From Calliopum simillimum (Eukaryota; Arthropoda; Insecta; Diptera; Lauxaniidae): a stretch of 64,000 nucleotides of DNA. The stretch lies in the NCBI GenBank assembly GCA_951812925.1, contig OX638372.1, forward strand, positions 66,295,407-66,359,406, written 5' to 3'. Shown in pieces: positions 23,813 to 33,926 of this stretch. The stretch's first letter is position 1, and every line of letters begins with the position of its first letter. The notes beneath the pieces are model-generated. The model worked only from the letters and a program-made list of their open reading frames with translations. It made no database searches and was not told the DNA's origin. A program made the position numbers and the translations under genes.

Positions 23813-26800
23813 ATGGAAACCCTACTAAGCAGACAGTTGGAGCTGAAGAAAAAGATTGACCAGCTTATCACCAACTTTAAAAAGGATTCGGACGAGCGGA
23901 AAACACCAGATTACTATACAGAGCGGCTAAGAATACTACATGTGCTGGCAGAAGAATTTCACCGCAATCATAAAGCAATTGTGGCCTCTGAAGAAGATAT
24001 CCATGAAAAAGATCAGTACCTTGAGGAAGCAACATTTGAAGAGGTATTTAAAACAGTCGGAAAATACACAAAAATCTTCGAAAAGGGAATTCAAAAGCGA
24101 ATCTCGATGGAAGATGGGAATCAAACTGGGCAGACAAGCGACGGCGCTGCAGCAGCTGGGATGGATGAAAAATCAAACGAAACTTCAAAATTGAGCGAAC
24201 AAACACTAAAAATACTTCGCAACCAGAAATCACTTTTGAAGGCGCTCAATAGAAACATAGAAGAAATAACAGCACAGAAATTGATGACCCATCCATCAAC
24301 ATATTATCCAATCAAGCTGGCCATTCTGGAAAAGCATATGACAGATTTGGCCAGAAACAACGCTGCATTGTGGGATTCCACAATTGATGACCACATTCAG
24401 GAATACACGCCAGAGGTGTATTATGAAATGGAAGCAAGGGTAGAGGCAGCGATCATCGAACTCCGACAACATGTTTCCATGGCGAATATTGAACAATCAG
24501 TTCTCGACACAGCGGCAGCTCATCAACCAGAAAGTGTCGTGCCGTTACCAAAAATTTCCATTCCTACGTTCAATGGAAATTACTTGCAGTGGGTAGCGTT
24601 TAAGGACATATACACAGAAATGGTCCATAATGCACGCATCAGTGATGCAAGAAAGATGCATTATCTGGCACAAGCCTTAATAGGTGAACCAAAAAATCTC
24701 ATAAAACATCTTACAGTAGTAGGAAGTAATTATTCAGCGGCTTGGACAATTCTTACCAGTCGTTACGATAATAAACGTTTGTTGGTGACAACGTTGCTGG
24801 AAAAGTTTCTAACACAATCAGCAATAAAGGTCGAGTCGCCAGCAGCAATGAAATCATTGCACGATGTCACTCAAGAATGCATCCATGGCCTAAAGGCGCA
24901 AGGGATTCCGGTCGAACATTGGGATGCGATACTAGTTCACGTAGTGCTACGCAAAATGGATCCACCAACACAAAGAGCTTTTGAGCAGAATTTAAATGAT
25001 AATAGACGGCTACTCAATATTAATGAGGTGCTACAATTCCTGGAGCGTAGGTTCCAATCCTTTGAAGCACAACGGATTAAAGAAGTTTCAGCAACAAAAA
25101 CGTGTGCCTCAGTGACAACGATAAACCAAAACAATTACAATTGTCCGCTATGCAAAAAAGAAAGTCATAACTTCTACGCTTGCAAAATGTTTGCAAACGC
25201 TGATTTGAACCAAAGGTGGAAATGGGTTAAAGAATTCAATCGATGCGTCAATTGTTTGCGAGCCGGGCATCGAGCAGATGAGTGCAAGTCAGGATCTTGT
25301 ACTAAATGTTCCAAAAATCATAACACGTTGCTGCATAATCAATGGATCAGCAACCAGCATAATCAGAAGAAGGCCTCTTATCAGAAAACCAAGGCAGTTC
25401 CGCAACTAATAACTGCAGTTGCAACCAAAAAGCAAGAACATGCAGTTACAACACAAATTAATCAAGAGCAATCAGCAAATAAAGTCAGTCTTCTGACAAA
25501 CAACAAGAAAAAAGAATCGAGTTACGTTTTACTGGGAACAGCTCGAATCCAGATTGCCGCAGCCAGCGGCCATTATGTCGAGTGTCGCGCTATACTGGAC
25601 TCAGGCTCTCAAATCAACCTGATAACAGATCGCCTACACAAAAAATTGGGCGCCAAGCCTAGACCGATGTCTATGAGTGTGGAAGGAGTTGGAGCTAATG
25701 AAACAAAAATGCGGCATCAAACAACGGTTTCTATTAAATCAAGTTTAAACGAATTCACTGCTGAAATAGAAGCACACATCATACCAAAAATTGTGTCTGA
25801 TCAGCCAGTGCATCAGTTAAATATTGACAGCTGGGGCATTCCACAACACATTAATCTCGCCGATCCTAATTTTAACAAGCCAGGTAGAATTGATTGCTTA
25901 TTAGGAGCTGAAATCTTCTTTGACCTGGTGACAGATGGACAAATAAAATTGGCAGGAAATCATCCAACCCTTCAAAACTCAGTTCTTGGATGGATAGTAG
26001 CTGGCAGCACAGAACCTGTCTATTCAAACAACGCAACATGTGGCGTTTGCACCACAAAAGAGCTTGAAGAAGCCATTTCAAAGTTTTGGGAGACGGAAGA
26101 AATACCAGACTCAAGCATTCCGGTCACAGAAGACGAACTACGTTGCGAGTCCCATTTCCTTCAACACACTTATCGAGATCATGATGGTAGGTTTGTGGTT
26201 AAGCTACCACTTAAGGAACATGCATCAGCATTAGCAGATTCAAAAGGAATGGCACACGAACGATTTAAAAGCATTGAGAAACGCCTCACAAGAAATCAAT
26301 CACTAAAGGATCAATATATATCCTTCATGAGAGAATATGAATCACTAGGGCATATGACACAAATCAACTCTTTTGACTTCCGATCACCATATTATTTCAT
26401 ACCACATCATTGTGTACTTCGCCCAGACAGCTCGACCACAAAATTGAGAGTTGTGTTTGATGCCTCAGCACATAAGCCAACAGGGCCTTCATTGAATGAC
26501 ATAATGTTCAATGGCCCAACAGTTCAAAGTGAGCTTTTTTCAATCTTGCTTCGGTTCAGAATGCACCAGTACGTTATTAAAACTGATGTTGAAAAAATGT
26601 ACCGACAAATATGGGTCAATAAGGAGGATCGAAACTTACAACTAATTGTGTGGCGAGAGAATCCTACAGAGCCCATCAAAATTTATCAGCTAAACACCGT
26701 TACATACGGTACCAGGTCAGCTCCTTACCTAGCAACACGCTGCTTGAATCGTCTAGCAGAGGAGCACCAAGGCCAATTTCCCTATGGAGCCAAGTCTCTA

Positions 26801-28483
26801 AAAAATGATTTTTATGTGGATGATGGGCTGATTGGAGCAGACACAATACATGAGGCATTAGAAATTCAACAGCAATTGATAACTATGCTCAACGGAGCAG
26901 GAATGAAGCTCAAAAAATGGTGTGCTAATGACCACAGACTTTTACGTGGAATCGCACCAGAAGATAAAGAGGTTGATCTCCACTTCAACTCTCAAAGTAA
27001 TCAATCTACCAAGACTTTGGGTTTATTATGGCTACCAAAGTCTGATATGTTCTGCTTTAAGGCCAATGTCCAAGAACATAACAAAATAACAAAACGAACG
27101 ATGAGTTCTGATTTAGCACACATATACGATCCACTTGGGCTTATCGGTCCAGTTCTAGTAAGAGGAAAAATGCAGTTACAGAATGTATGGCAATTAAAAC
27201 TCGACTGGGATGAAGAGCTACCAACAGAAATTCAAAGGCAATGGACATCCTATAGAATGGACTTAACATCTTTAGACAATGTTAAGGTCTCAAGACATGT
27301 ATTTGGAAGTCAAGGTTTCGAAAACGTAGAACTACATGCATTTTCTGACGCTTCAGAAAGAGCTTATGGAGCGGCTGTATACATCAAAACTACACTAAAG
27401 GATAAAACAATCAAATTGAATCTTCTTTGCTCCAAATCAAGAGTAGCCCCAATCAAACTCCAAACAATACCACGCCTGGAGCTATGTGCAGCCCTTTTAG
27501 CAGCAGAACTCATGGCAAGGGTGAAGCTTGACCTAGGTTATCAGAATAAAGCATCATACTTTTGGACTGATTCTCAAATTGTACTGTCCTGGATACACAA
27601 TCACCCTGGCAAGCTGCCAATTTATGTTGCTCATCGCATCGTTAAAATTCTTCGCTTAACCATGGCTGATCAATGGCGGCACGTACCATCAAAACAAAAT
27701 CCCGCGGATGTTCTATCAAGAGGACTCAAACCACGAGAATTTTCATACAGCAACATATGGTTATATGGCCCAATGTTTTTATACCAACACAAGTCGCTGT
27801 GGCCAGCTCCCTTTAAAAGGGAATTAACCATCGAAGACAACAATTCAGTTGTCACTCTAATAACGCAACAATCATGTGAAGGGCAACCATGGATATATGC
27901 AATAGCTTCAAAAAATTCATTTTTACATATACAACGAGTGCTAGGATATATTCTAAGATTTATAAGAAATTCAAAGCGACCAAAACGCTCGAGATCAGAA
28001 CACATTCAGCTCACTCCCATGGAATTAGACGCAGCTCTCAAGATCATTATACGTCAAATCCAGTCGTCAGATTTTCGGGAGTTAATAAAAATCCTAATTA
28101 AGGATAAATTTGTACCCAAATCAAATAATTTAGCTTCATTAACCCCATTCTTAGATGAAGAAGGAATAATTCGAGTGGGAGGAAGATTATGTTTATCTAC
28201 TCAAGAATATGATACAAAACATCAAATGATCCTACCAGCCAATAATTCAATCGTAAGGTTGTTAGCAGAAAAAATTCACAAAGAAAATTATCATTGTGGC
28301 CCCCTAGCATTGCTAGCTCAACTAAAACAAAGGTTTTGGCCGCTTAATGGAAAAAACTTAACAAGATCCGTAGTTCAACATTGTGTAAGGTGCACGCGTT
28401 CAAGGCCAATATTATACAAACAGATTATGGGCAGCCTACCAACCATTCATTCATTGTGGCATAGATTATTGCGGGCCACTTAA
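23813..28483 (+). CDS. BEL/Pao Gag-Pol polyprotein, N-terminal part (1556 aa, broken in integrase)
   Basis: Starts at an ATG in good context (acaATGG). Residues 1-240 are a helical, charged Gag N-terminus. A DUF1759-type Gag segment starts near residue 244 (LPKISIPTFNGNYLQW). Zinc-knuckle-like Cys/His clusters follow near 440-510 (CPLCKKESHNFYAC, CVNCLRAGHRADEC). An aspartic protease has the active-site motif LDSGSQINLI near residue 590. Reverse transcriptase spans about 860-1060 with the catalytic YVDD near 1000. A Pao/A17-type linker (IYDPLGLIGPV) lies near 1100. An RNase H-like domain (AFSDAS near 1175, TDSQIVLSW near 1255) follows. The integrase zinc-binding module with H-C-C-type spacing lies near 1488-1527. 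The frame stops just after this, where the integrase core should start. It functions in retrotransposition: particle assembly, reverse transcription and integration. Confidence 0.93.
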   Translation: METLLSRQLELKKKIDQLITNFKKDSDERKTPDYYTERLRILHVLAEEFHRNHKAIVASEEDIHEKDQYLEEATFEEVFKTVGKYTKIFEKGIQKRISMEDGNQTGQTSDGAAAAGMDEKSNETSKLSEQTLKILRNQKSLLKALNRNIEEITAQKLMTHPSTYYPIKLAILEKHMTDLARNNAALWDSTIDDHIQEYTPEVYYEMEARVEAAIIELRQHVSMANIEQSVLDTAAAHQPESVVPLPKISIPTFNGNYLQWVAFKDIYTEMVHNARISDARKMHYLAQALIGEPKNLIKHLTVVGSNYSAAWTILTSRYDNKRLLVTTLLEKFLTQSAIKVESPAAMKSLHDVTQECIHGLKAQGIPVEHWDAILVHVVLRKMDPPTQRAFEQNLNDNRRLLNINEVLQFLERRFQSFEAQRIKEVSATKTCASVTTINQNNYNCPLCKKESHNFYACKMFANADLNQRWKWVKEFNRCVNCLRAGHRADECKSGSCTKCSKNHNTLLHNQWISNQHNQKKASYQKTKAVPQLITAVATKKQEHAVTTQINQEQSANKVSLLTNNKKKESSYVLLGTARIQIAAASGHYVECRAILDSGSQINLITDRLHKKLGAKPRPMSMSVEGVGANETKMRHQTTVSIKSSLNEFTAEIEAHIIPKIVSDQPVHQLNIDSWGIPQHINLADPNFNKPGRIDCLLGAEIFFDLVTDGQIKLAGNHPTLQNSVLGWIVAGSTEPVYSNNATCGVCTTKELEEAISKFWETEEIPDSSIPVTEDELRCESHFLQHTYRDHDGRFVVKLPLKEHASALADSKGMAHERFKSIEKRLTRNQSLKDQYISFMREYESLGHMTQINSFDFRSPYYFIPHHCVLRPDSSTTKLRVVFDASAHKPTGPSLNDIMFNGPTVQSELFSILLRFRMHQYVIKTDVEKMYRQIWVNKEDRNLQLIVWRENPTEPIKIYQLNTVTYGTRSAPYLATRCLNRLAEEHQGQFPYGAKSLKNDFYVDDGLIGADTIHEALEIQQQLITMLNGAGMKLKKWCANDHRLLRGIAPEDKEVDLHFNSQSNQSTKTLGLLWLPKSDMFCFKANVQEHNKITKRTMSSDLAHIYDPLGLIGPVLVRGKMQLQNVWQLKLDWDEELPTEIQRQWTSYRMDLTSLDNVKVSRHVFGSQGFENVELHAFSDASERAYGAAVYIKTTLKDKTIKLNLLCSKSRVAPIKLQTIPRLELCAALLAAELMARVKLDLGYQNKASYFWTDSQIVLSWIHNHPGKLPIYVAHRIVKILRLTMADQWRHVPSKQNPADVLSRGLKPREFSYSNIWLYGPMFLYQHKSLWPAPFKRELTIEDNNSVVTLITQQSCEGQPWIYAIASKNSFLHIQRVLGYILRFIRNSKRPKRSRSEHIQLTPMELDAALKIIIRQIQSSDFRELIKILIKDKFVPKSNNLASLTPFLDEEGIIRVGGRLCLSTQEYDTKHQMILPANNSIVRLLAEKIHKENYHCGPLALLAQLKQRFWPLNGKNLTRSVVQHCVRCTRSRPILYKQIMGSLPTIHSLWHRLLRAT

Positions 28484-28486
28484 AGT
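28440..28486 (+). other. frameshifting deletion within BEL/Pao integrase
   Basis: The first frame ends in a non-homologous tail and a TAA at 28481-28483. The conserved start of the integrase core (CGIDYCGP) lies in another frame at about 28460-28483, upstream of the second reading frame's first ATG. The short stretch that family members have between the L-P end of the zinc module and the P-F before this motif appears shortened by several codons. The break is thus best explained by a small deletion, not a programmed frameshift. A single-base assembly error would not account for the missing codons. Confidence 0.75.
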
Positions 28487-31235
28487 GCATTTCAAGACAC
28501 GAGGAAAACCACCACAAAGGTCTTACATAGCAGTATTTTGCTGCTTCGCAACAAAAGCAGTCCATTTGGAATTAGTAACGGATCTAACTACAGATGCCTT
28601 CATTGGAGCCTTGAAAAGGTTCATTTCACGCAGAGGACATTGCAAAACAATATTCTGCGATAATGCTACAAATTTTGTTGGAGCAAAAAATCAACTGGAG
28701 GAGCTAACAAGCTCAATATATTCAGATTCTGCATCAAATTCAATCATCAGAGCATGCAGTGAAAAAGGAATCGACTTTCGGTTCATTCCACCACGTTCAC
28801 CACATTTTGGAGGACTGTGGGAAGCAGCGGTAAAGTCCGCCAAAAAACTATTAGTGCCAAGACTGTCCGAAGCATCAATGACATTTGAAGAGTTGAACAC
28901 TGTGGTAATTGAAATCGAAGCGATGCTTAATTCAAGACCAATCACTCCAATGTCATCAAATCCGAATGATTTATCAGCACTCACTCCTGGTCACTTTTTA
29001 ATAGGGGAGCCACTAACTTCAAATGTGGATGCTTGTTCAAGGCCATCAACGGCCAAACTGTCAGCGCGATGGCAAGAAGTCTCAAGTCTCAAACACAGTT
29101 TTTGGCAACGCTGGTCTACTGAATACTTGAGTGAACTTCAACAACGGCACAAATGGAAAGGGCCAATAACTTTGATTAAGCCCGACACTATGGTCATTAT
29201 AAAAGATGATAGTCGTCCGGTTCTACAATGGCCGCTTGGTAGAATCATCAAGGTCTATAAGGGAGATGATGGAGCAGTTCGAGTGTGTGACGTCAAAACT
29301 ATGGATGGAATACGACAGCGACCCATACACAAATTAGCTCCACTTTTTCCAGAAGATAATGCAGCAGACAACTCGCGTGATGATGTTGTCGAGAAGAACA
29401 ATAAACAACCAGATTCACCAGTTTCCTTTATCGTGAGCATCCCGTTAAACCGTTTAAAAAAGACGGTACCAATAAGTCAGGAAACTATCCCCAGAAAACT
29501 CCAGCGTATTCAACCTGGCCTAGGACTTAGCTTATTTGCTTTGTTACTGTTGCCACTTGTTTTGTGCAATCCAATCAACATAACGCAGTTCAGCGCAAAA
29601 CCAGGGATATATTTTGAGCAACTGGGTGCAGTAAAGCTAGTAACAACTAGCTGGAAGATGATCGTCTACTATGATCTCGGCCCGTATCGAGATCAGTTAG
29701 ACATCCTAAGTGATGGAACACATACCTTGCAAAAACTATGTGACAAAACAACAAATGAAACAATGTGCACATATTTGATTGATTTTTTTGATCATGTCAA
29801 AGAAGGGCTGGAAGCAGAAATAAGCATCCTTTCAGTCAAAAGATCAAGGAGAGGTGCTATGGACGTAATTGGTAACGTTGCCAATTCGCTTTTTGGAGTC
29901 CTTGATTCAAACTACGCAACAAAGATGTCAGAAACCATAGCAGCCCTGCACAAAAATGATGACCATCTTGAACGGCTGCTAAAAAATCAAACTTCATTAA
30001 TCGATTCAACCATTAACATTTTTAAAGCAAGTCAATTAGATATTCAAAGAAAATTCGACGAAATCGACAAACAAATTGATGACTTGCTTCATGGCCGTGA
30101 TACAGAGGTGTCAAACAACAAAATTCTCATCCTCACACTATCCGTTCAAATGTTTATCATGGTATCTAATTTGCAGCGAACACACGCATCAATCATGGAC
30201 GTACTGATCGACAGCCACCATGGAAAAATAAATCCCCTACTGCTTACACCAAAGCAATTGTCAAGTGAAATTATGAAGGTGAAGGCGCATCTCCCACCGC
30301 ACTTACAACTCCCTATTCATCAAAACAACATTCTAGAAGTCTACAAACTTATTGAGGTCCATGGAGTTGTAGCCGAAAATCATATTGTCTTCAGCATCGA
30401 ATTACCATTGACAGATTCACAACAGTTTCAACTTTTACATTTGGTACCCATAGCAGCAACAGTGAACGGTACTTTATCATCAGTGCAATTATCAACAGAT
30501 TTTCTCGCTATCAGTCCACATCATGACAACTTCATTCCATTATCAAAACCACAAATTGATTTTTGTTTGCCAACAAGCGAAAACGAGTTATTGTGCTTCA
30601 ACATTCAAGCCACATATCACAAATCATCTGAAGTCAGCAAATGTGAATTAGACCTAATAAACAACGAAGCCAACCCTAGATGCAAACTATACCTAATGGA
30701 CGAAACAATCTTATGGTACCAACTAGATGGGCCGAATCAATGGGTTTATGCAACTACAAACACTGTAAGATTGAATGCTGTCTGCGGGAATGAAGACCAT
30801 CAAATCACGCTCAAAGATAGCGGCCTGTTGCAATTGCGCTCAGATTGCAATATAAGAAATGACCATGTAACTATACAAGGCCATCAAAAAATTGTCACTT
30901 CACTACATGCCTTCAGTCCTACAATTGAGATGCCAAGAGATTGGACAAAACAATACGAAAAGGTTCCAACGAAAATAAATGCATTTTTGCCTAACTTCAC
31001 CGAATTGGAATCAATTCAGAAACAACTCGCAATCATCAATAGATCTGCTCTACCCCAAGCAGCAGAAACAACACATGGACACATCCTCATCATAAGCTAC
31101 ACTGCAATGGCTGGTATTTGTATGCTTACTTTTACAATAATTGTAATCATTTACAAATTTAAACAACTGAAATCTTTGGTCCCTATGCAACCTACACCAC
31201 TACCACGACGATCACTGCAAGATACGGCGTGTTGA
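28485..31235 (+). CDS. BEL/Pao integrase core plus envelope-like protein (916 aa frame)
   Basis: The first 170 residues are the retroviral integrase catalytic core: KAVHLELVTDLT, then F.DNATNFVGA carrying the second Asp, then GGLWEAAVKSAK with the catalytic Glu. A DUF5641-type C-terminal integrase segment follows (PGHFLIGEPL, WQRW..EYL..LQ.R.KW, PLGRI..V..GDDG..RV). From about residue 340 the protein becomes envelope-like. It has a hydrophobic signal or anchor segment near 346-361, a basic RSRR furin-like site near 452 followed by a small-residue hydrophobic stretch, heptad-like helices near 480-545, and a C-terminal membrane span near 866-892. This layout resembles baculovirus F-like envelope proteins of insect retroelements. 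The annotated start is simply the first ATG after the break; the true product would begin with the upstream polyprotein. Confidence 0.88.
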   Translation: MHFKTRGKPPQRSYIAVFCCFATKAVHLELVTDLTTDAFIGALKRFISRRGHCKTIFCDNATNFVGAKNQLEELTSSIYSDSASNSIIRACSEKGIDFRFIPPRSPHFGGLWEAAVKSAKKLLVPRLSEASMTFEELNTVVIEIEAMLNSRPITPMSSNPNDLSALTPGHFLIGEPLTSNVDACSRPSTAKLSARWQEVSSLKHSFWQRWSTEYLSELQQRHKWKGPITLIKPDTMVIIKDDSRPVLQWPLGRIIKVYKGDDGAVRVCDVKTMDGIRQRPIHKLAPLFPEDNAADNSRDDVVEKNNKQPDSPVSFIVSIPLNRLKKTVPISQETIPRKLQRIQPGLGLSLFALLLLPLVLCNPINITQFSAKPGIYFEQLGAVKLVTTSWKMIVYYDLGPYRDQLDILSDGTHTLQKLCDKTTNETMCTYLIDFFDHVKEGLEAEISILSVKRSRRGAMDVIGNVANSLFGVLDSNYATKMSETIAALHKNDDHLERLLKNQTSLIDSTINIFKASQLDIQRKFDEIDKQIDDLLHGRDTEVSNNKILILTLSVQMFIMVSNLQRTHASIMDVLIDSHHGKINPLLLTPKQLSSEIMKVKAHLPPHLQLPIHQNNILEVYKLIEVHGVVAENHIVFSIELPLTDSQQFQLLHLVPIAATVNGTLSSVQLSTDFLAISPHHDNFIPLSKPQIDFCLPTSENELLCFNIQATYHKSSEVSKCELDLINNEANPRCKLYLMDETILWYQLDGPNQWVYATTNTVRLNAVCGNEDHQITLKDSGLLQLRSDCNIRNDHVTIQGHQKIVTSLHAFSPTIEMPRDWTKQYEKVPTKINAFLPNFTELESIQKQLAIINRSALPQAAETTHGHILIISYTAMAGICMLTFTIIVIIYKFKQLKSLVPMQPTPLPRRSLQDTAC

Positions 31236-31612
31236 AGTACCTGCAACAGAGGCGAAGAATAATCTAATTTAAGACAATAACTTCAGATACTTACTCAGTA
31301 AATAGGAGGATAAATCCAATTGTTTCAAATTCAATTTAATCTTAATTTTAATTCAACACGATTTGACTGTTCTTACTCATAAGAGTGTTTCAATAAGAAT
31401 GAGATTTACATTTAAAATTTTTCAATTCAAGAAATTTGTGCATGATCAGCAAAGGCTTAAATTACAAACATAAACTTTTATCTTCAAGATGTGTATGCTT
31501 ATAAAAGAATAGATGTAAACAACATGAATTCTGCAGCGATTCTTAAATTCTATAAATTTACAGCGGGTAAAGGAAAACATAATTTGAATTTTTTAATTCA
31601 AAGCGGGCAGTA
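31236..31612 (+). other. BEL/Pao 3' untranslated segment
   Basis: Non-coding AT-rich spacer between the envelope-like stop and the 3' LTR. A short purine-rich stretch (aaagcgggcag, about 31600-31610) directly before the LTR is the likely plus-strand primer tract. Confidence 0.6.
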
Positions 31613-32168
31613 TGTTCAGTATCCATATGGTCACATATGATCACTTGAACATGCATGGTCACCTTAGTACAAAATAGTGTCACTCAACGTGACCAACAGT
31701 TGCAAGAATTTATTTCTCATGGAAATAAATTTGGTATTTGCTTACTGCTGAAAATTTGTTTCCCATAAAAATTTGCTTACTATGGACAAATTTTGTTTGC
31801 ATGGAAATTGATTTTGCATTTGGTTCTCATGAAATTTGTTCGGTAACTAAAACCCGGTTCATGTTACCACATGCGCTGCAAAATTCATATTTTAATTTTT
31901 GCTTTTATTTTATTGCTGCTGTCAGCAATTCTAACCTTTACTTTTACTGTTGTTGTTCTTTAAGTATTATTGTTAACTTATAAGCTATATATACGATAAA
32001 TTTAATTTTAATAAAGTCAGTTAATCAAAAATAACTCAACGGAATTAATCATATTCATTAATTCGTCGCAGGTTTAATAGATGCACCATCTATTAAACCA
32101 ACATATCAAACATACAAAAAAAACCATTGGTAGATGTTCCATTTACCAACAAACCTGTATATACATTT
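31613..32168 (+). repeat. 3' LTR of BEL/Pao element
   Basis: Same length and, by reading, the same sequence as 23045-23600, including the TATA-like box and AATAAA. The flank on the right enters the 353 bp satellite at gcattcaactttgacatgc. The left flank of the element ends gagtagaacggggc, a different point of the same unit, so no clean target-site duplication is visible. Confidence 0.92.
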
Positions 32169-33390
32169 GCATTCAACTTTGACATGCTCGTAAAGCCGTA
32201 CATCTCAAGCGAATGCGACGAGTAAGCATCTGATCGAAAGATAATTTCGTTGGTTACATCCATGTGTAACAACATTTGTGTAGCAAAAAATTGTGTTTGC
32301 GTAAGTGAAGAAAAAAAAAATGTGCACGACATTACCCCCCTCAAAATTTGTGGGGTAATGTCGTGCATTGTTTTCCGAGTATAGCAAAAGTACCAAAATG
32401 TGTGAGAAATGATAGGTAGTGGTTCTATTAGAGAAGATTTAGCATTATCATGTATTTATTCATTACTATACAAGTGTGAAGTACATAATATGTTGTGAAG
32501 AGTAGAACGGGGCAATGTCGTGCACTCAACTTTGACATGCTCGTAAAGCCGTACATCTCAAGCGAATGCGACGAGTAAGCATCCGATCGAAATATAATTT
32601 CGTTGGTTACATCCATGCGTAACAACATTTGTGTAGCAAAAAATTGTGTTTGCGTAAGTGAAGAAAAAAAAAATGTGCACGACATTACCCCCCTCAAAAT
32701 TTGTGGGGTAATGTCGTGCATTGTTTTCCGAGTATAGCAAAAGTACCAAAATGTGTAAGAAATGATAGGTAGTGGTTCTATTAGAGAAGATTTAGCATTA
32801 TCATGTATTTATTCATTACTATACAAGTGTGAAGTACATAATATGTTGTGTAGAGTAGAACGGGGCAATGTCGTGCACTCAACTTTGACATGCTCGTAAA
32901 GCCGTACATCTCAAGCGAATGCGACGAGTAAGCATCCGATCGAAAGATAATTTCGTTGGTTACATCCATGTGTAACAACATTTGTGTAGCAAAAAATTGT
33001 GTTTGCGTAAGTGAAGAAAAAAAAAATGTGCACGACATTACCCCCCTCAAAATTTGTGGGGTAATGTCGTGCATTGTTTTCCGAGTATAGCAAAAGTACC
33101 AAAATGTGTGAGAAATGATAGGTAGTGGTTCTATTAGAGAAGATTTAGCATTATCATGTATTTATTCATTACTATACAAGTGTGAAGTACATAATATGTT
33201 GTGTAGAGTAGAACGGGGCAATGTCCTGCACTCAACTTTGACATGCTCGTAAAGCCGTACATCTCAAGCGAATGCAACGAGTAAGCATCCGATCAAAAGA
33301 TAATTTCATTGGTTACATCCATGTGTAACAACATTTGTGTAGCGAGAAATTGTGTTTGTATAAGTGAATGTGCACGACATTACCCCAATG
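32169..33390. repeat. 353 bp satellite array, about 3.4 units
   Basis: The phrase ctcaactttgacatgctcg starts at intervals of exactly 353 bp (about 32174, 32527, 32880 and 33233). Units differ by only a few substitutions. Each complete unit carries a strong hairpin, tgcacgacattacccc paired with ggggtaatgtcgtgca around a short loop (about 32323-32368, then +353 and +706). The fourth unit stops inside the first hairpin arm. The repeated 60-97 codon frames are satellite artefacts. Confidence 0.93.
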
Positions 33391-33926
33391 GTCGTTTTAA
33401 AGGTCAACTTCGATAACTCGGTGAAGCCCAAAATTTTTTTGGAAATCAAATACTTCTTTTCTTTGGCAGGATATTTCGTTTCAGAAAACACTTACCTGGT
33501 ATATTTTCCCGCAACGAAAATTATTTTTCTGACCCGATGAAAAAACACTTTTATCGTCCCGAAAGCGTACTTTTTGAAAAAAAGGTTACTCTGTAGAGAC
33601 GAACTGGTGAAAATTGCTAGTATTATATGCATAAGCTCAGTAGGTCAGCAGGTCCCTACCTTACGAAATTTTTTATTTTTTTTTCTCTTTATTTACAATC
33701 TGTTTGAGAAACAATAAGCTTAAAAATCAACATAACCCTGCGGGCAAATGAACTAGTTTAAAAGTAGTCCATTAACTAGTCCTCTACCAACCAGTACTTG
33801 TCCGACTTTAATCCCTTTTGCATACAAGCAACTGTTCTTTTTTGTGTGTTAATGTCCTACGAAATTTCAATTGCCCCCCCATGCATTACTTTTACACCAG
33901 TCCAGGGCTAGTTGTGGTATAATAAA
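33391..33926. other. no gene recognised
   Basis: AT-rich unique-looking sequence between the satellite and the next interspersed element. No domain or repeat was recognised. Confidence 0.45.

Larger units (their letters stand above)
23045..32168 (+). mobile_element. roo-like BEL/Pao LTR retroelement with envelope-like region
   Basis: A 9124 bp element bounded by two 556 bp direct repeats that look identical by eye. Internal order: a primer-binding-like site, then Gag, aspartic protease, reverse transcriptase, RNase H, integrase, and a membrane glycoprotein-like domain. The protease to integrase order with Pao-type domains is diagnostic of the BEL/Pao group. The length, organisation and envelope-like C-terminus resemble Drosophila roo. 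Identical LTRs imply recent insertion. The coding region is split at 28440-28485 by a frame change in the integrase, so this copy is not autonomous. It lies at the left edge of a 353 bp satellite. A 17 bp piece of the satellite unit remains on its left, and the array resumes on its right. Confidence 0.95.

Noticed and set aside
28440..28486. Programmed ribosomal frameshift between the two BEL/Pao frames
   Set aside because: Related elements such as roo encode a single long frame, no slippery heptamer is evident, and conserved codons appear to be missing at the join.
32093..33102. Repeated 63-97 codon frames on the - strand with near-identical sequence
   Set aside because: They recur with the 353 bp period and begin partly inside the LTR, so they are satellite sequence read as codons. 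No domain is present.
32169..33390. CRISPR-like regular repeats
   Set aside because: The whole 353 bp unit repeats without distinct spacers, and the context is eukaryotic.
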